A stretch of DNA of 64,000 bases from Martinezella tropici (GTDB lineage Bacteria > Pseudomonadota > Alphaproteobacteria > Rhizobiales > Rhizobiaceae): contig NZ_VNIP01000009.1 of NCBI RefSeq assembly GCF_008370325.1, positions 248,001-312,000 on the forward strand, in the 5' to 3' direction. The notes under the pieces were generated by a model. It was not told where the DNA came from. It did not search any database and saw nothing but the letters and a program-made list of their open reading frames with translations. Made by a program: the position numbers and the translations under genes. Of this stretch, positions 1-7,645 are shown in pieces (within the stretch, counting starts at the first letter, position 1; each line of letters begins with the position of its first letter).

Positions 1-399
1 ACGGAGCTGCGCCAGTCGCTTTGGGGCGGAGACGGCCTGGTCGGCGATTTCGCCCTCGACTGGTTTCAGCCTGTCGGCGACAAATGGCTCTTGTCGGCCG
101 GACCTCGGCTGTCGATGGCAAACGACATCTATATGCGCACCAATTTCGGCATCTCGGAGGGTGAGGCTGCGAGACATGGCCATATCAGCGCGTTCGATGC
201 TGGCGCCGGTGTGAAGTCGCTCGGTTTCACCGTGGCGGCGACCTATACGATCTCCCCCGCCTGGAGCGTCCAGGTCTATGAGAAATATAATCGCCTGGTC
301 GGCGATGCCGCCGATAGCCCGATCACCTCGCGCTTCGGCTCACCCAATCAGAACATCATCGGCTTTACGCTGAACCGAACCTTCAACGTCAACTTCTGA
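1..399 (+). CDS. MipA/OmpV family outer-membrane protein, C-terminal part
   Basis: The reading frame is open from the first base of the window to a TGA at 397-399, so only the last 132 residues are visible and the true start lies upstream. The visible part alternates polar and aromatic residues as in an outer-membrane beta barrel. It carries the 'SAGPRLSMAND' and 'SPAWSVQVYEKYNRLVGDAADSP' type stretches typical of MipA/OmpV proteins and ends in a phenylalanine (NVNF), the usual barrel-assembly signature. MipA homologues are scaffolding or outer-membrane proteins, often induced by envelope stress. The last 60 bases overlap the 3' end of the convergent CFA-synthase-like gene. Family call is fairly sure; role is inferred. 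Confidence 0.75.
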   Translation, partial: TELRQSLWGGDGLVGDFALDWFQPVGDKWLLSAGPRLSMANDIYMRTNFGISEGEAARHGHISAFDAGAGVKSLGFTVAATYTISPAWSVQVYEKYNRLVGDAADSPITSRFGSPNQNIIGFTLNRTFNVNF

Positions 400-1677
400 G
401 GCGCTGTGCGCTTCGCTTTCGGCAATATAGTTGCGCGTCAGCGGAATGATGTCGTTTCGCTTGGTCATCTGGATCTGGAAGACGACAAGATCCTCAAAGC
501 GGAAGGCGGCTTCCGCCGTCGAAAGATAATATTCCCACATCCGGCAAAAGCGTTCGTCGTAAAGCTTGGCGGCATCGTCCCAGCGCGCCATGAATCGGGC
601 CCGCCAGTTCTCCAGCGTCATTGCGTAATGCAGCCTGAGCACCTCGACATCGGTGATGGCGAGCCCGGCCGCCTCGATCTCGGGCACGATTTCGGACAGT
701 GCCGGAATATAGCCACCGGGGAAGATATACTTGTCGAGCCACGGCGTCGTGAAGCCGGGCGTCGCCGAACAGCCGATGGTATGCAGCACCATGATGCCGT
801 CATCCTCGAGCAATTCAGCGCATTTGCGGAAGAAGGTGCGATAGGATGCCAGCCCGACATGCTCGAACATGCCGACGGAGACGATCCTGTCGAAAAGGCC
901 GGTGAGGCTGCGGTAGTCCCTTAGCGCGAATTGAACCTCCGCCGGCGTTCCCCCGATCTTGTCGGCCAAGCGCTTCGAGGCATATTCGTGCTGCTCCTCG
1001 GAGAGGGTGACGCCAAGCACATAGCCGCCCGGCGCCTGCTCGGCCATATGCAGTGCCAGCCCGCCCCAGCCGCAGCCGATGTCGAGGATGCTGTTGTTCG
1101 GCTTGATCTGGAGTTTGGCGGCGAGATGCCGCTTCTTGGCAACCTGCGCATCATCAAGCGATTGATCGGCATGTTCGAAATAGGCGCAGGAATATTGCCG
1201 GTCCGGATCGAGGAAGAGTTCGTAGAGCCGGCCATCGAGATCATAGTGATGGGCGACATTGGACTTGGAACGTCCCGGCAGATTGCGATGGCGGAAGATC
1301 CGCAGCTTCGTTCGGGCGTGATCGATGATGCGGGCGATCAGCGGGTGAGTGCTGTTCTGTGCCTCGCGCAGCATCAGCGCCACGAAATCGTAGAGCGTAC
1401 CCCGCTCGACGATGAAGCGCTCGTCCATATAGAGCTCACCAAGCCGCATATCGGCATCGATAAGGAATGCCCATTGCGCACGGTCGTCGGCGAAGCGGAC
1501 GCGAACAGGCTCGCCGGTGCCATCACCGAATGCCAGCACCCGGCCACTCGCCGTCATTACGGTCAGGGTGCCCCGCGTGACGATCGACGACAGCGCGCGC
1601 TTCACGCACCAGTCCGCCAGGCCGGAGAAAGCAGCATTGCCCCTGGGGCGATTTTCAGCGTGAGAACCGGGCATCAT
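340..1677 (-). CDS. Cyclopropane-fatty-acyl-phospholipid synthase-like methyltransferase
   Basis: A 445-residue SAM-dependent methyltransferase of the CFA synthase (Mycolic_acid_cyclopropane_synthase) family. The family transfers a methylene from S-adenosylmethionine to an unsaturated acyl chain in membrane phospholipid. Visible features are the N-terminal acyl-binding region, HYDL at 144-147, QYSCAYF at 161-167, the SAM-binding loop LDIGCGWGG at 198-206, and FEHVG further on. Length is close to the usual 380-430. The ATG at 1677 overlaps the TGA of the preceding EamA gene (ATGA), so it is the last gene of the operon that begins near 8329. Rhizobia usually carry other cfa genes, and this paralogue, next to a desaturase and small flippase-like proteins, may act on a special lipid; that is inference. 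Its 3' end overlaps the convergent MipA gene by 60 bp. Confidence 0.88.
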   Translation of the reverse strand: MMPGSHAENRPRGNAAFSGLADWCVKRALSSIVTRGTLTVMTASGRVLAFGDGTGEPVRVRFADDRAQWAFLIDADMRLGELYMDERFIVERGTLYDFVALMLREAQNSTHPLIARIIDHARTKLRIFRHRNLPGRSKSNVAHHYDLDGRLYELFLDPDRQYSCAYFEHADQSLDDAQVAKKRHLAAKLQIKPNNSILDIGCGWGGLALHMAEQAPGGYVLGVTLSEEQHEYASKRLADKIGGTPAEVQFALRDYRSLTGLFDRIVSVGMFEHVGLASYRTFFRKCAELLEDDGIMVLHTIGCSATPGFTTPWLDKYIFPGGYIPALSEIVPEIEAAGLAITDVEVLRLHYAMTLENWRARFMARWDDAAKLYDERFCRMWEYYLSTAEAAFRFEDLVVFQIQMTKRNDIIPLTRNYIAESEAHSASEVDVEGSVQRKADDVLIG

Positions 1678-2099
1678 CCATCCTTGCCGACACCACTATG
1701 CAGACCATCGCGCTTAACGTGCCAGTCATCCTGCTCTCCCGGCGCCACATTGGCGCCTGCAATCAGCCAGACCCCCAGGAGGATCAAGCCGCTGCCGATC
1801 ACCTGCAGGGCAATGATCCGCTCGCCGAAGACGAACCAGCCCGTCGCGATGATCAGCACATAGCTGACGCCGGAAAGCGGAAAGGCGCGGCTGAGGTCGA
1901 GCTCGGCAAGCACGTTCATCCAGATGAAGAAACAGGCGATCTCGACGGCGATGGCCGCCAGAATCCAGTAGGACGAGAGCGCCTGCCAGAGCCAACCCTC
2001 GACGCTGCCGTCGCTGAGTTGCTCCGCCCCATGCTTGATGAAGAATTGGAAGAGCGTGTTGAGCACAGGCACGGCAAGCCAGGAAAAGCGCATCGACAT
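1674..2099 (-). CDS. Small four-helix EamA/SMR-type transporter (first of two half-size proteins)
   Basis: About 141 residues with four predicted membrane helices, the size of a single EamA/SMR unit, not the ten-helix DMT fold. The segment FPLSGVSYVLIIATGWFVFGE resembles the conserved helix of EmrE, ArnE and ArnF, where two small subunits pair to move a drug or a lipid-linked sugar across the inner membrane. The stop of the GNAT-like gene (2099-2101) touches this start: GTG at 2102 or ATG at 2099 are both possible, and I chose the ATG. The end overlaps the CFA-like start by ATGA. The related half-size protein at 4899-5252 is the likely partner. Substrate is not deducible from sequence; a lipid or amine made by the operon is the inference. 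Confidence 0.75.
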   Translation of the reverse strand: MSMRFSWLAVPVLNTLFQFFIKHGAEQLSDGSVEGWLWQALSSYWILAAIAVEIACFFIWMNVLAELDLSRAFPLSGVSYVLIIATGWFVFGERIIALQVIGSGLILLGVWLIAGANVAPGEQDDWHVKRDGLHSGVGKDG

Positions 2100-3247
2100 C
2101 ACGCATCCGCCTCGTCTGTCGAGAACATCGGCGACACCAGCCGCAGCAATCCCTGGAGGAAGGGATTGCGATGGCGGAAATACATCGCATTGGCGGTCAG
2201 CTTGCTGCCGAGACGCACCTTGTTCTCATAATAGGCCTGGCCGCTCTGGTAACGGCTCAGGTTGTTAGCCAGGCAATAGCGCAGATTGGTGAACCAGCTC
2301 AGGAAATAGAGATTGTAGGGTCGACCTTTTTCTCCATCCATGCAGAAGAACTTGTCGATCGCCACGCGCTCGTCGTGGACGATGAGATTGGCGGCCAGCA
2401 ATCTGTCTTCGACGAAGTAAAAGGCGCAGAAGGAGCGGCCGTTCATGCCGCTGAGAATGCCCTGGAAATAGTCCGGCGTCAGCTCTTCGAACTGCCATTC
2501 GCTGCGATTGCGCGTATCGTGATAAAGCGCCATGACATCAGGCAAGAACTCGCCGAAATCCGTGCGGATCTCCACCCTCACCTGCTCGAAGGATTTCATC
2601 TTGCGGCGCATGTCCTTGCGGGTGCCGGAGGAAAGCCCGGCGAGATATTCGTCGATCGTCTTGAAATCGATATCGAGCCAGGCCGTCGGAAGGCCGCCGA
2701 TCGAGGCATAGCCGCGGGCGGCGAACAACGCGCCGAATTCGGCTGATGTCGGCTCGGGAATGTCCTTGAGGCCGATCAGCCCGCAATGCTCCGTCGCGGC
2801 GACCTGCTCGAAAAAGGACAGCATCTCCGCCAGCAAGGCGCTGCGGTGCTCGCCTTCGACATAGGGATGAAAGCCGATCGCGCCGGTTTCCGTGCACGGC
2901 GACCCGAGGCAGGCAAGGCGCAGCTTCAGGAACTTCGGAAAATAGCGCTGGACCTTGCGCACCGATCTCCGCAGAGCCCCCTCCTCCAGCGTCGTATCGA
3001 GCGCATAGAGGCAGAGAAAGGCCGGCATGGCGGCACTGACCCGTCCATCTTCGACGATGGTGATGTAGCGCCATTCGAAGCCTTCGAGACCAGCCTCTTC
3101 GATGGCGAGCAGGCAGTCATAGTCCTCGACGTGGCCCTGGAAGCAGGCATTCCATGCATCCCGGCCGATGGCGCGGATGCTGAAATGAACCTCGGCCACC
3201 GGCTTGCCGGCCGGCTGTGGCATCACTTTAAGCAGCGGCTGCGACAT
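2099..3247 (-). CDS. FemAB/GNAT-like acyltransferase (peptidoglycan-biosynthesis-like, DUF482 type)
   Basis: A 382-residue protein from the ATG at 3247 (MSQPLL); a longer in-frame start at 3307 would overlap the upstream hydrolase much further and lacks an obvious ribosome site. The C-terminal half (LSSGTRKDMRRKMKSFEQ, then ALYHDTRNRS, FVEDRLLAANLIVHDERVAIDKFF, and an ending with RYQSGQAYYENKVRLGS) is typical of the FemAB-like double-GNAT fold that transfers an aminoacyl or acyl group to an amine. It overlaps the hydrolase stop by about 20 bp and abuts the next EamA gene. In this operon it could attach an amino acid or acyl chain to a lipid head group, but the acceptor is unknown. Family call good, reaction inferred. 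Confidence 0.72.
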   Translation of the reverse strand: MSQPLLKVMPQPAGKPVAEVHFSIRAIGRDAWNACFQGHVEDYDCLLAIEEAGLEGFEWRYITIVEDGRVSAAMPAFLCLYALDTTLEEGALRRSVRKVQRYFPKFLKLRLACLGSPCTETGAIGFHPYVEGEHRSALLAEMLSFFEQVAATEHCGLIGLKDIPEPTSAEFGALFAARGYASIGGLPTAWLDIDFKTIDEYLAGLSSGTRKDMRRKMKSFEQVRVEIRTDFGEFLPDVMALYHDTRNRSEWQFEELTPDYFQGILSGMNGRSFCAFYFVEDRLLAANLIVHDERVAIDKFFCMDGEKGRPYNLYFLSWFTNLRYCLANNLSRYQSGQAYYENKVRLGSKLTANAMYFRHRNPFLQGLLRLVSPMFSTDEADA

Positions 3248-4040
3248 GGCGCGCCTCGAAGAAATCTGCGGTGAAATCGGCCACCTGGCGATGCTGCCGG
3301 TCGACATGGATCATGTGATAGCTGTCCTTGATCCACTTCAACTCGTGCGGAGCGCCGATATGCTCGGAAATGTAACGGGCATGTTTCGGACTGGCGAGAT
3401 CGTCCTCCTCCGCATGCAGGATCAGCGTCGGCGTCTGCATTTTCGGCAGCATGCCGCGAAGGGTCTGGCCCAGCCGATGCATTTCGACCAGGCCTTTGCC
3501 TGGGAATTTTTCCAGAATGCCCTCGCCCGCCATGCCCTCGACAAGCCGGCGCATCCGCTCGTCCTTGATCCCCAGCGACGTTGTCTCGCTGAAGCTCAGA
3601 CGGTCGAGGAAGGGAATGCGCGACAGCCAGCCGATCTGTGACGCCAGCAGCGGATAGTAGAAGGGAACGTCCCACCCATCATAACTGAAGCAGGGAGAGT
3701 AAATCGCCACGGCACTGATCGCTTGCTTCCGTTCGGCAGCAAGCATCGCCAGCTTGCCGCCGACGCAGATGCCGGCCGCGAAGACTTCCTGCGTTCTGGA
3801 CGCAAGAAACTCCGATGCGCTGACGACGGAGTCCAGCCAGTCTTCCCAGTGCGTTCCGCGCAGGGTCTTCGCATCGACGCCATGGCCGGCGAGCAACGGT
3901 GCATAGATACTGTAGCCCCTGCGGTTGAGGTGACGGGCAACCAGCTTCATTTCGGCCGGCGCTCCCGTCAGACCGTGAATGAGAAGAACGCCTTTGCCGT
4001 TTGAGCCCTCCATGAAGAAGCTCAATTCGTCATGCTTCAT
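3228..4040 (-). CDS. Alpha/beta-hydrolase of the carboxylesterase/lysophospholipase type, Cys nucleophile
   Basis: 270 residues from the ATG at 4040. The oxyanion-loop motif LIHGLTGAP lies near residue 20. The nucleophile elbow is GICVGG at 90-95, so Cys92 replaces the usual Ser of G-x-S-x-G. Asp214 (HAEEDD) and His242 (DSYHMIH) complete a triad. The fold resembles COG1647 esterases such as Est30. A Cys in this position is seen in dienelactone hydrolases and some exosortase-associated hydrolases, and often changes substrate range or slows turnover. The start overlaps the desaturase stop by 11 bp, so it is translated with the operon. A role in acyl transfer or hydrolysis of the operon product is likely but unproven. 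Confidence 0.82.
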   Translation of the reverse strand: MKHDELSFFMEGSNGKGVLLIHGLTGAPAEMKLVARHLNRRGYSIYAPLLAGHGVDAKTLRGTHWEDWLDSVVSASEFLASRTQEVFAAGICVGGKLAMLAAERKQAISAVAIYSPCFSYDGWDVPFYYPLLASQIGWLSRIPFLDRLSFSETTSLGIKDERMRRLVEGMAGEGILEKFPGKGLVEMHRLGQTLRGMLPKMQTPTLILHAEEDDLASPKHARYISEHIGAPHELKWIKDSYHMIHVDRQHRQVADFTADFFEARHVAAAA

Positions 4041-4902
4041 GAGTGAGCTCCGACTGCCGGTTTTCCTTGGCCATGAAGCCAAGCGCATGGCAGGTGCTGA
4101 TCACATGCGTACCGTTCTTCTCCTGCTCGTCCTTGATCTGTTCGTGCAGCGCCTGCAGCTTCGTCCAGTGCGTGCGCGGCCGATAATGATGTTCCGCATG
4201 ATAGCCGTTGCCGAACCAGAGCCAGTTGTAGAAGGACTTGTGGCTGGAAACGCCCCAGGCGATCGGCTCGTCCGGATCGCCGTTCAGATGCTCGTAATAG
4301 CCGTTCAGCGACGACAGGCAGTTGCCGATATAATAGAAGGGCACGAAGAACAGCACCGCCTTCCAATCATAAAGCAGCGCAAGCGCCGCAAGACCGAGGA
4401 AGAAGTAAAGCTCGAACCGACCCCAGGCCGCGTCGAACGGACGGTTGCGGGCAATGGCTTTGTGAATGTCGCCGAGGCTGTCGCGAAAGAAGCTCAGGAA
4501 CGTGTAGGACCAGACGTTTTCCGGCTCGCCGTCGCGGCCATGGCGATAGATCGATAGCAGATCGATAGTATCGCCTTTCTCGTCCGGCCGGTCGCTGTTG
4601 CCGGAATGATGGCGCATGTGCACCCAGTGGTAATAGGTCTGCGAGAAGCCGATCGCGACCGACTCCAGTAGGCTGAAGCCGTAGTTCATCCAGCGCGGCT
4701 TGAAATAGGGCGTATGGATGAAATTGTGCGATATGCTGTTGATGTTCCAGGAGATCGAAACGGCATAAAGGCAGCCGAGAACGGCCGAGAGCCAAAGCGG
4801 CCGGCTTTCGAAGCCGACGATCAGATAGACATCGAAGGCGAGATGAGCGACGGCCGCCAGAACCGGCGCGAGATCCCATCGGGTGTGCGCAAAGATTTTC
4901 AT
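4030..4902 (-). CDS. Membrane fatty acid desaturase
   Basis: 290 residues from the ATG at 4902, which overlaps the TGA of the EamA-like gene by ATGA. Three histidine boxes that bind the di-iron centre are present: HNFIH at 59-63, HMRHH at 95-99, and HAEHH at 235-239, with hydrophobic stretches between them. This is the membrane FA_desaturase family (PF00487), which introduces double bonds or hydroxyl groups into acyl chains in the inner membrane. Co-transcription with a CFA-synthase-like methyltransferase is striking, because CFA synthase needs a double bond; the two may act in sequence on one acyl chain. That order is an inference. A carotenoid- or sphingolipid-type hydroxylase role is an alternative. 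Confidence 0.85.
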   Translation of the reverse strand: MKIFAHTRWDLAPVLAAVAHLAFDVYLIVGFESRPLWLSAVLGCLYAVSISWNINSISHNFIHTPYFKPRWMNYGFSLLESVAIGFSQTYYHWVHMRHHSGNSDRPDEKGDTIDLLSIYRHGRDGEPENVWSYTFLSFFRDSLGDIHKAIARNRPFDAAWGRFELYFFLGLAALALLYDWKAVLFFVPFYYIGNCLSSLNGYYEHLNGDPDEPIAWGVSSHKSFYNWLWFGNGYHAEHHYRPRTHWTKLQALHEQIKDEQEKNGTHVISTCHALGFMAKENRQSELTHEA

Positions 4903-5252
4903 AGTCCCGTAACTCCCACACAAGCCACGCCGGCGGTGACGAGGAACACGCCCGTCGCGTGGCGCAGGTTGATGTTTTCCTTGAAGATGACGGCGCCGGC
5001 GAGCACGATGACGACATAGCTCAGCGCCATCAGCGGGAAGGCGATTGTCAGGGGGACGCGCTCCAGAACGGCCGTCCAAGCAAAAAGCTCCACGGCCCAG
5101 AACAGAATGCCGAGCCAGGTGATCGGCTTGGCCAGCGCCGAAAGCAGGGTGCCTTCGCCGGCCGTCTGCTTGAAGCAAACTTCGCGGGCCGTCTCCGCGA
5201 GTATGCAGAATAGGATCAGTCCCAGCATGGGAAGTGTCAGGCTGCCAGTCAT
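4899..5252 (-). CDS. Small four-helix EamA/SMR-type transporter (second of two half-size proteins)
   Basis: 117 residues, starting at the ATG at 5252, which overlaps the stop of the arginase-fold gene (ATGA), and ending in the desaturase start. Four hydrophobic helices are visible, with the conserved FPLMALSYVVIVLAG block and FKENINLRHATGVFL, as in ArnE/ArnF and EmrE relatives. The gene was easy to miss because a longer frame runs through it from 5999. The 141-residue homologue at 1674-2099 in the same operon suggests a heterodimer, as ArnE and ArnF form to flip undecaprenyl-phosphate aminoarabinose. Substrate unknown. Confidence 0.75.
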   Translation of the reverse strand: MTGSLTLPMLGLILFCILAETAREVCFKQTAGEGTLLSALAKPITWLGILFWAVELFAWTAVLERVPLTIAFPLMALSYVVIVLAGAVIFKENINLRHATGVFLVTAGVACVGVTGL

Positions 5253-6202
5253 TCCATGTACTCCGCCAGCACCTCCAGCAGCGCATGATTGGCTGCGCTG
5301 TTGATGTTTCTCATCGTTTCGGCGCCCTGACGCATACGCGGCTGATCGATGAAGATCTCCGCGCGCTTCATGAACTGCGTCCGAAGACTGCCAGCATAAC
5401 TCGGGGTCGAATAATCCCCGATCACATCGGCGCCGATGATGCGGTGACGGCTGCCGATTTCGCTGATGAGGGAGAGGAGATAGGGCAATCGCATGCGGCC
5501 CTGATCCCAATTGGTAACGGCATCGTCGGCGGCCAGCACGTCCTTGTCGATCGTCACGTAGACCGCTTCGGTGCGAATACGGCTGAGCATGCGGTCGATG
5601 AAATTCTCCTCGCCGATCTCGGCGATCGATTTCCAGTGCAGCGCGCCCTTTTCCTGCTGATAGCTGGCGCCGTTGCCGTAATCGGCCAGCACGCGGCTCG
5701 GCGGATGTTCGTAAGGGTAGAGTTCCAGCTTGCCTTCGCCGAGCCAATGCAGGTTCGCGCCCTTGCGCTCCGGGCTGCGGAGATCGCTGCTGCAGACGCC
5801 GATCGTGATGACCTTCTGGATATTGCGATTGGCAAGCGCCCTGTTGACCCAGGAGCCGCAATGCATGCCGCCATCGAATTTCACCCAATCCGGATGGTTG
5901 TCGAAATGGATCAGCGTCGCCGGGCCGGGGTGACGCTCCAGCGCGCCCTCCAGCAGCAATGCCGTGATGTGATGGAAATCGCCTGATCCCATGAAGCACA
6001 GCTGCGGATCCTTGCGCATCGCCGGTCCATTTTTGACGATCTCCCGGCTGAGGTCGTCAAGGGCGCTCTGCCTGCCCCACAGCCGAACCTGCTGGCCGGC
6101 ATTCTTGCCGAAGTACTGGTACGCGCCTGCGAATTTGCACGCGCGTACGAAGTCGGGCTGCAACTCCAAAGCATCATCGAGATGAAGAAGCAGCAGTTGC
6201 AC
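5249..6202 (-). CDS. Arginase/ureohydrolase-fold protein
   Basis: 317 residues with the metal-binding pattern of the arginase/agmatinase/formiminoglutamase superfamily: GSGDFHH with His77, the D-x-H-x-D motif DNHPD at 101-105, and T-I-D-K-D at 217-221 with a further Asp at 226. These are the positions that bind two manganese ions and hydrolyse guanidino or formimino groups in the family. Overall sequence is divergent from arginase and agmatinase, so the substrate is not assignable; a guanidino amino acid or an amide produced by the neighbouring aminotransferase is an inference. It starts five bases after the aminotransferase stop and overlaps the next gene by ATGA. Confidence 0.75.
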   Translation of the reverse strand: MQLLLLHLDDALELQPDFVRACKFAGAYQYFGKNAGQQVRLWGRQSALDDLSREIVKNGPAMRKDPQLCFMGSGDFHHITALLLEGALERHPGPATLIHFDNHPDWVKFDGGMHCGSWVNRALANRNIQKVITIGVCSSDLRSPERKGANLHWLGEGKLELYPYEHPPSRVLADYGNGASYQQEKGALHWKSIAEIGEENFIDRMLSRIRTEAVYVTIDKDVLAADDAVTNWDQGRMRLPYLLSLISEIGSRHRIIGADVIGDYSTPSYAGSLRTQFMKRAEIFIDQPRMRQGAETMRNINSAANHALLEVLAEYME

Positions 6203-6206
6203 CGTC

Positions 6207-7625
6207 TTATCTCCGGGCCGCGCGCGTCAGGAGCTGGTCGAGAAGCGCAAGCGCCAGATCGATCTCCTCGCGGGTGATAAGCAGGTTGGGTGCGAAGGTG
6301 ATGACGTTCTTGTGGTAGCCGCCGACATCGAGCACGAGGCCGTAGGTCCTGGAGCCGACCTGCATGTCGCCCTTCATGCCCTCGTCGCACATCCAGTCCA
6401 TCGTCGCCTTGTCGGGCGTATAGCTGTCGTCCTTGCAGATTTCCATCCGCAGCGCGAGGCCGAGACCATCGACTTCGCCGACGATGGCGTGGCGCTTCTG
6501 CAGCTGCTTCAGCCCGTCGAGGAAATGCGCGCCCTTCTCCATGATCGCGGCGCCGAAATCCTGCTCTTCCAGCATCTTCATCGTTTCGAGCGCGACGGCG
6601 GTCCCCATCGGGTTGCTGGCGAAGGTCGAATGCGTAGAGCCAGGCGGGAAGATCTCCGGATTGATCATCTCTTCGCGGGCCCAGACGCCGGAAAGCGGAT
6701 TGAGACCGTTGGTGATCGCCTTGCCGAAGATCAGCGCATCCGGCGAAACGCCGAAATGCTCGATCGACCAGAGCTTGCCGGTGCGGTAGACGCCCATCTG
6801 GATTTCATCGACGATGAGAAGGATGCCGTGATCATCAAGCACCTTCTTGAGTTCGACGAAGAAGTTCATCGGCGGAATGACGTAGCCGCCGGTGCCCTGG
6901 ATCGGCTCGATATAGAAGGCTGCATATTCGGACTTGCCGGCCTTCGGGTCCCAGACGCCGTTATATTCGCTTTCGAACAGGCGGGCGAACTTCTGGACGC
7001 AATAGTGCCCGTATTCTTCCTTCGACATGCCCTTCGGGCCGCGGAAGTAGTAGGGAAATTCGACGAACTGTGCCCGGTCGCCGAAATGACCGTAGCGGCG
7101 GCGGTAGCGATAGCTCGACGTGATCGCCGAGGCGCCGAGGGTACGGCCGTGATAGCCGCCCTCGAAGGCGAACATCAGGCTCTTGCCGCCGGTGTAATTG
7201 CGCACGAGCTTCAGTGAATCCTCGACGGCCTGAGAACCGCCGACGTTGAAATGGACGCGGCCCTTGCGGCCGAATTTGCGCTCGGCGTCCTGGGCGATCA
7301 TCGCGGCAAGCTCGACCTTTTCACGATGCAGATACTGCGAGGCGACCTGCGGGAGACGGTCGAGCTGGCGATGCGCGGCCTCGTTCAGGCGCTCGTTGCG
7401 ATAGCCGAAATTGACGGCGGAGTACCACATCTGCAGATCGAGGAACGGGGTGCCGGTCCGATCGTAGACGTAGGAACCTTCGCATTCCTCGAAGAACTTG
7501 GGCTTGTCCGTGTAGTGAACCGTATCGCCATGGGAGCAATAGGCCTCCTCGAGGGCGCGCAATTCTTCTTCGGAGCGGACGGACTCGGCCTCGCCGCTGA
7601 GGACTTCGGCTAGATTCGTTTTCAT
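6207..7625 (-). CDS. PLP-dependent class III aminotransferase
   Basis: 472 residues of the acetylornithine/GABA/putrescine aminotransferase class (fold type I). Visible motifs are the phosphate-binding GGSQ at 129-132, FEGGYHGRT from about 154, the IVDEIQMG stretch with Asp273 that holds the pyridine nitrogen, and Lys302 in IFGKAITNG that forms the Schiff base. It has an N-terminal extension of about 40 residues compared with short acetylornithine aminotransferases. Members convert an omega-amino or alpha-keto substrate using glutamate or alanine; which one is not clear. It is the second gene of the operon starting at 8329, after the HAD phosphatase, and probably supplies an amine building block. 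Confidence 0.87.
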   Translation of the reverse strand: MKTNLAEVLSGEAESVRSEEELRALEEAYCSHGDTVHYTDKPKFFEECEGSYVYDRTGTPFLDLQMWYSAVNFGYRNERLNEAAHRQLDRLPQVASQYLHREKVELAAMIAQDAERKFGRKGRVHFNVGGSQAVEDSLKLVRNYTGGKSLMFAFEGGYHGRTLGASAITSSYRYRRRYGHFGDRAQFVEFPYYFRGPKGMSKEEYGHYCVQKFARLFESEYNGVWDPKAGKSEYAAFYIEPIQGTGGYVIPPMNFFVELKKVLDDHGILLIVDEIQMGVYRTGKLWSIEHFGVSPDALIFGKAITNGLNPLSGVWAREEMINPEIFPPGSTHSTFASNPMGTAVALETMKMLEEQDFGAAIMEKGAHFLDGLKQLQKRHAIVGEVDGLGLALRMEICKDDSYTPDKATMDWMCDEGMKGDMQVGSRTYGLVLDVGGYHKNVITFAPNLLITREEIDLALALLDQLLTRAARR

Positions 7626-7645
7626 TCAATGCCTCTCGGTCTGTT

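Noticed and set aside
931..1863. Long plus-strand open frame over the CFA-like gene
   Set aside because: It is the antisense shadow of the minus-strand gene in high-GC DNA, with no ribosome site and no recognisable domain.
5253..5999. Long upstream part of the frame containing the second EamA protein
   Set aside because: It lies antiphase within the arginase-fold gene; only the part after the ATG at 5252 looks like a membrane protein.
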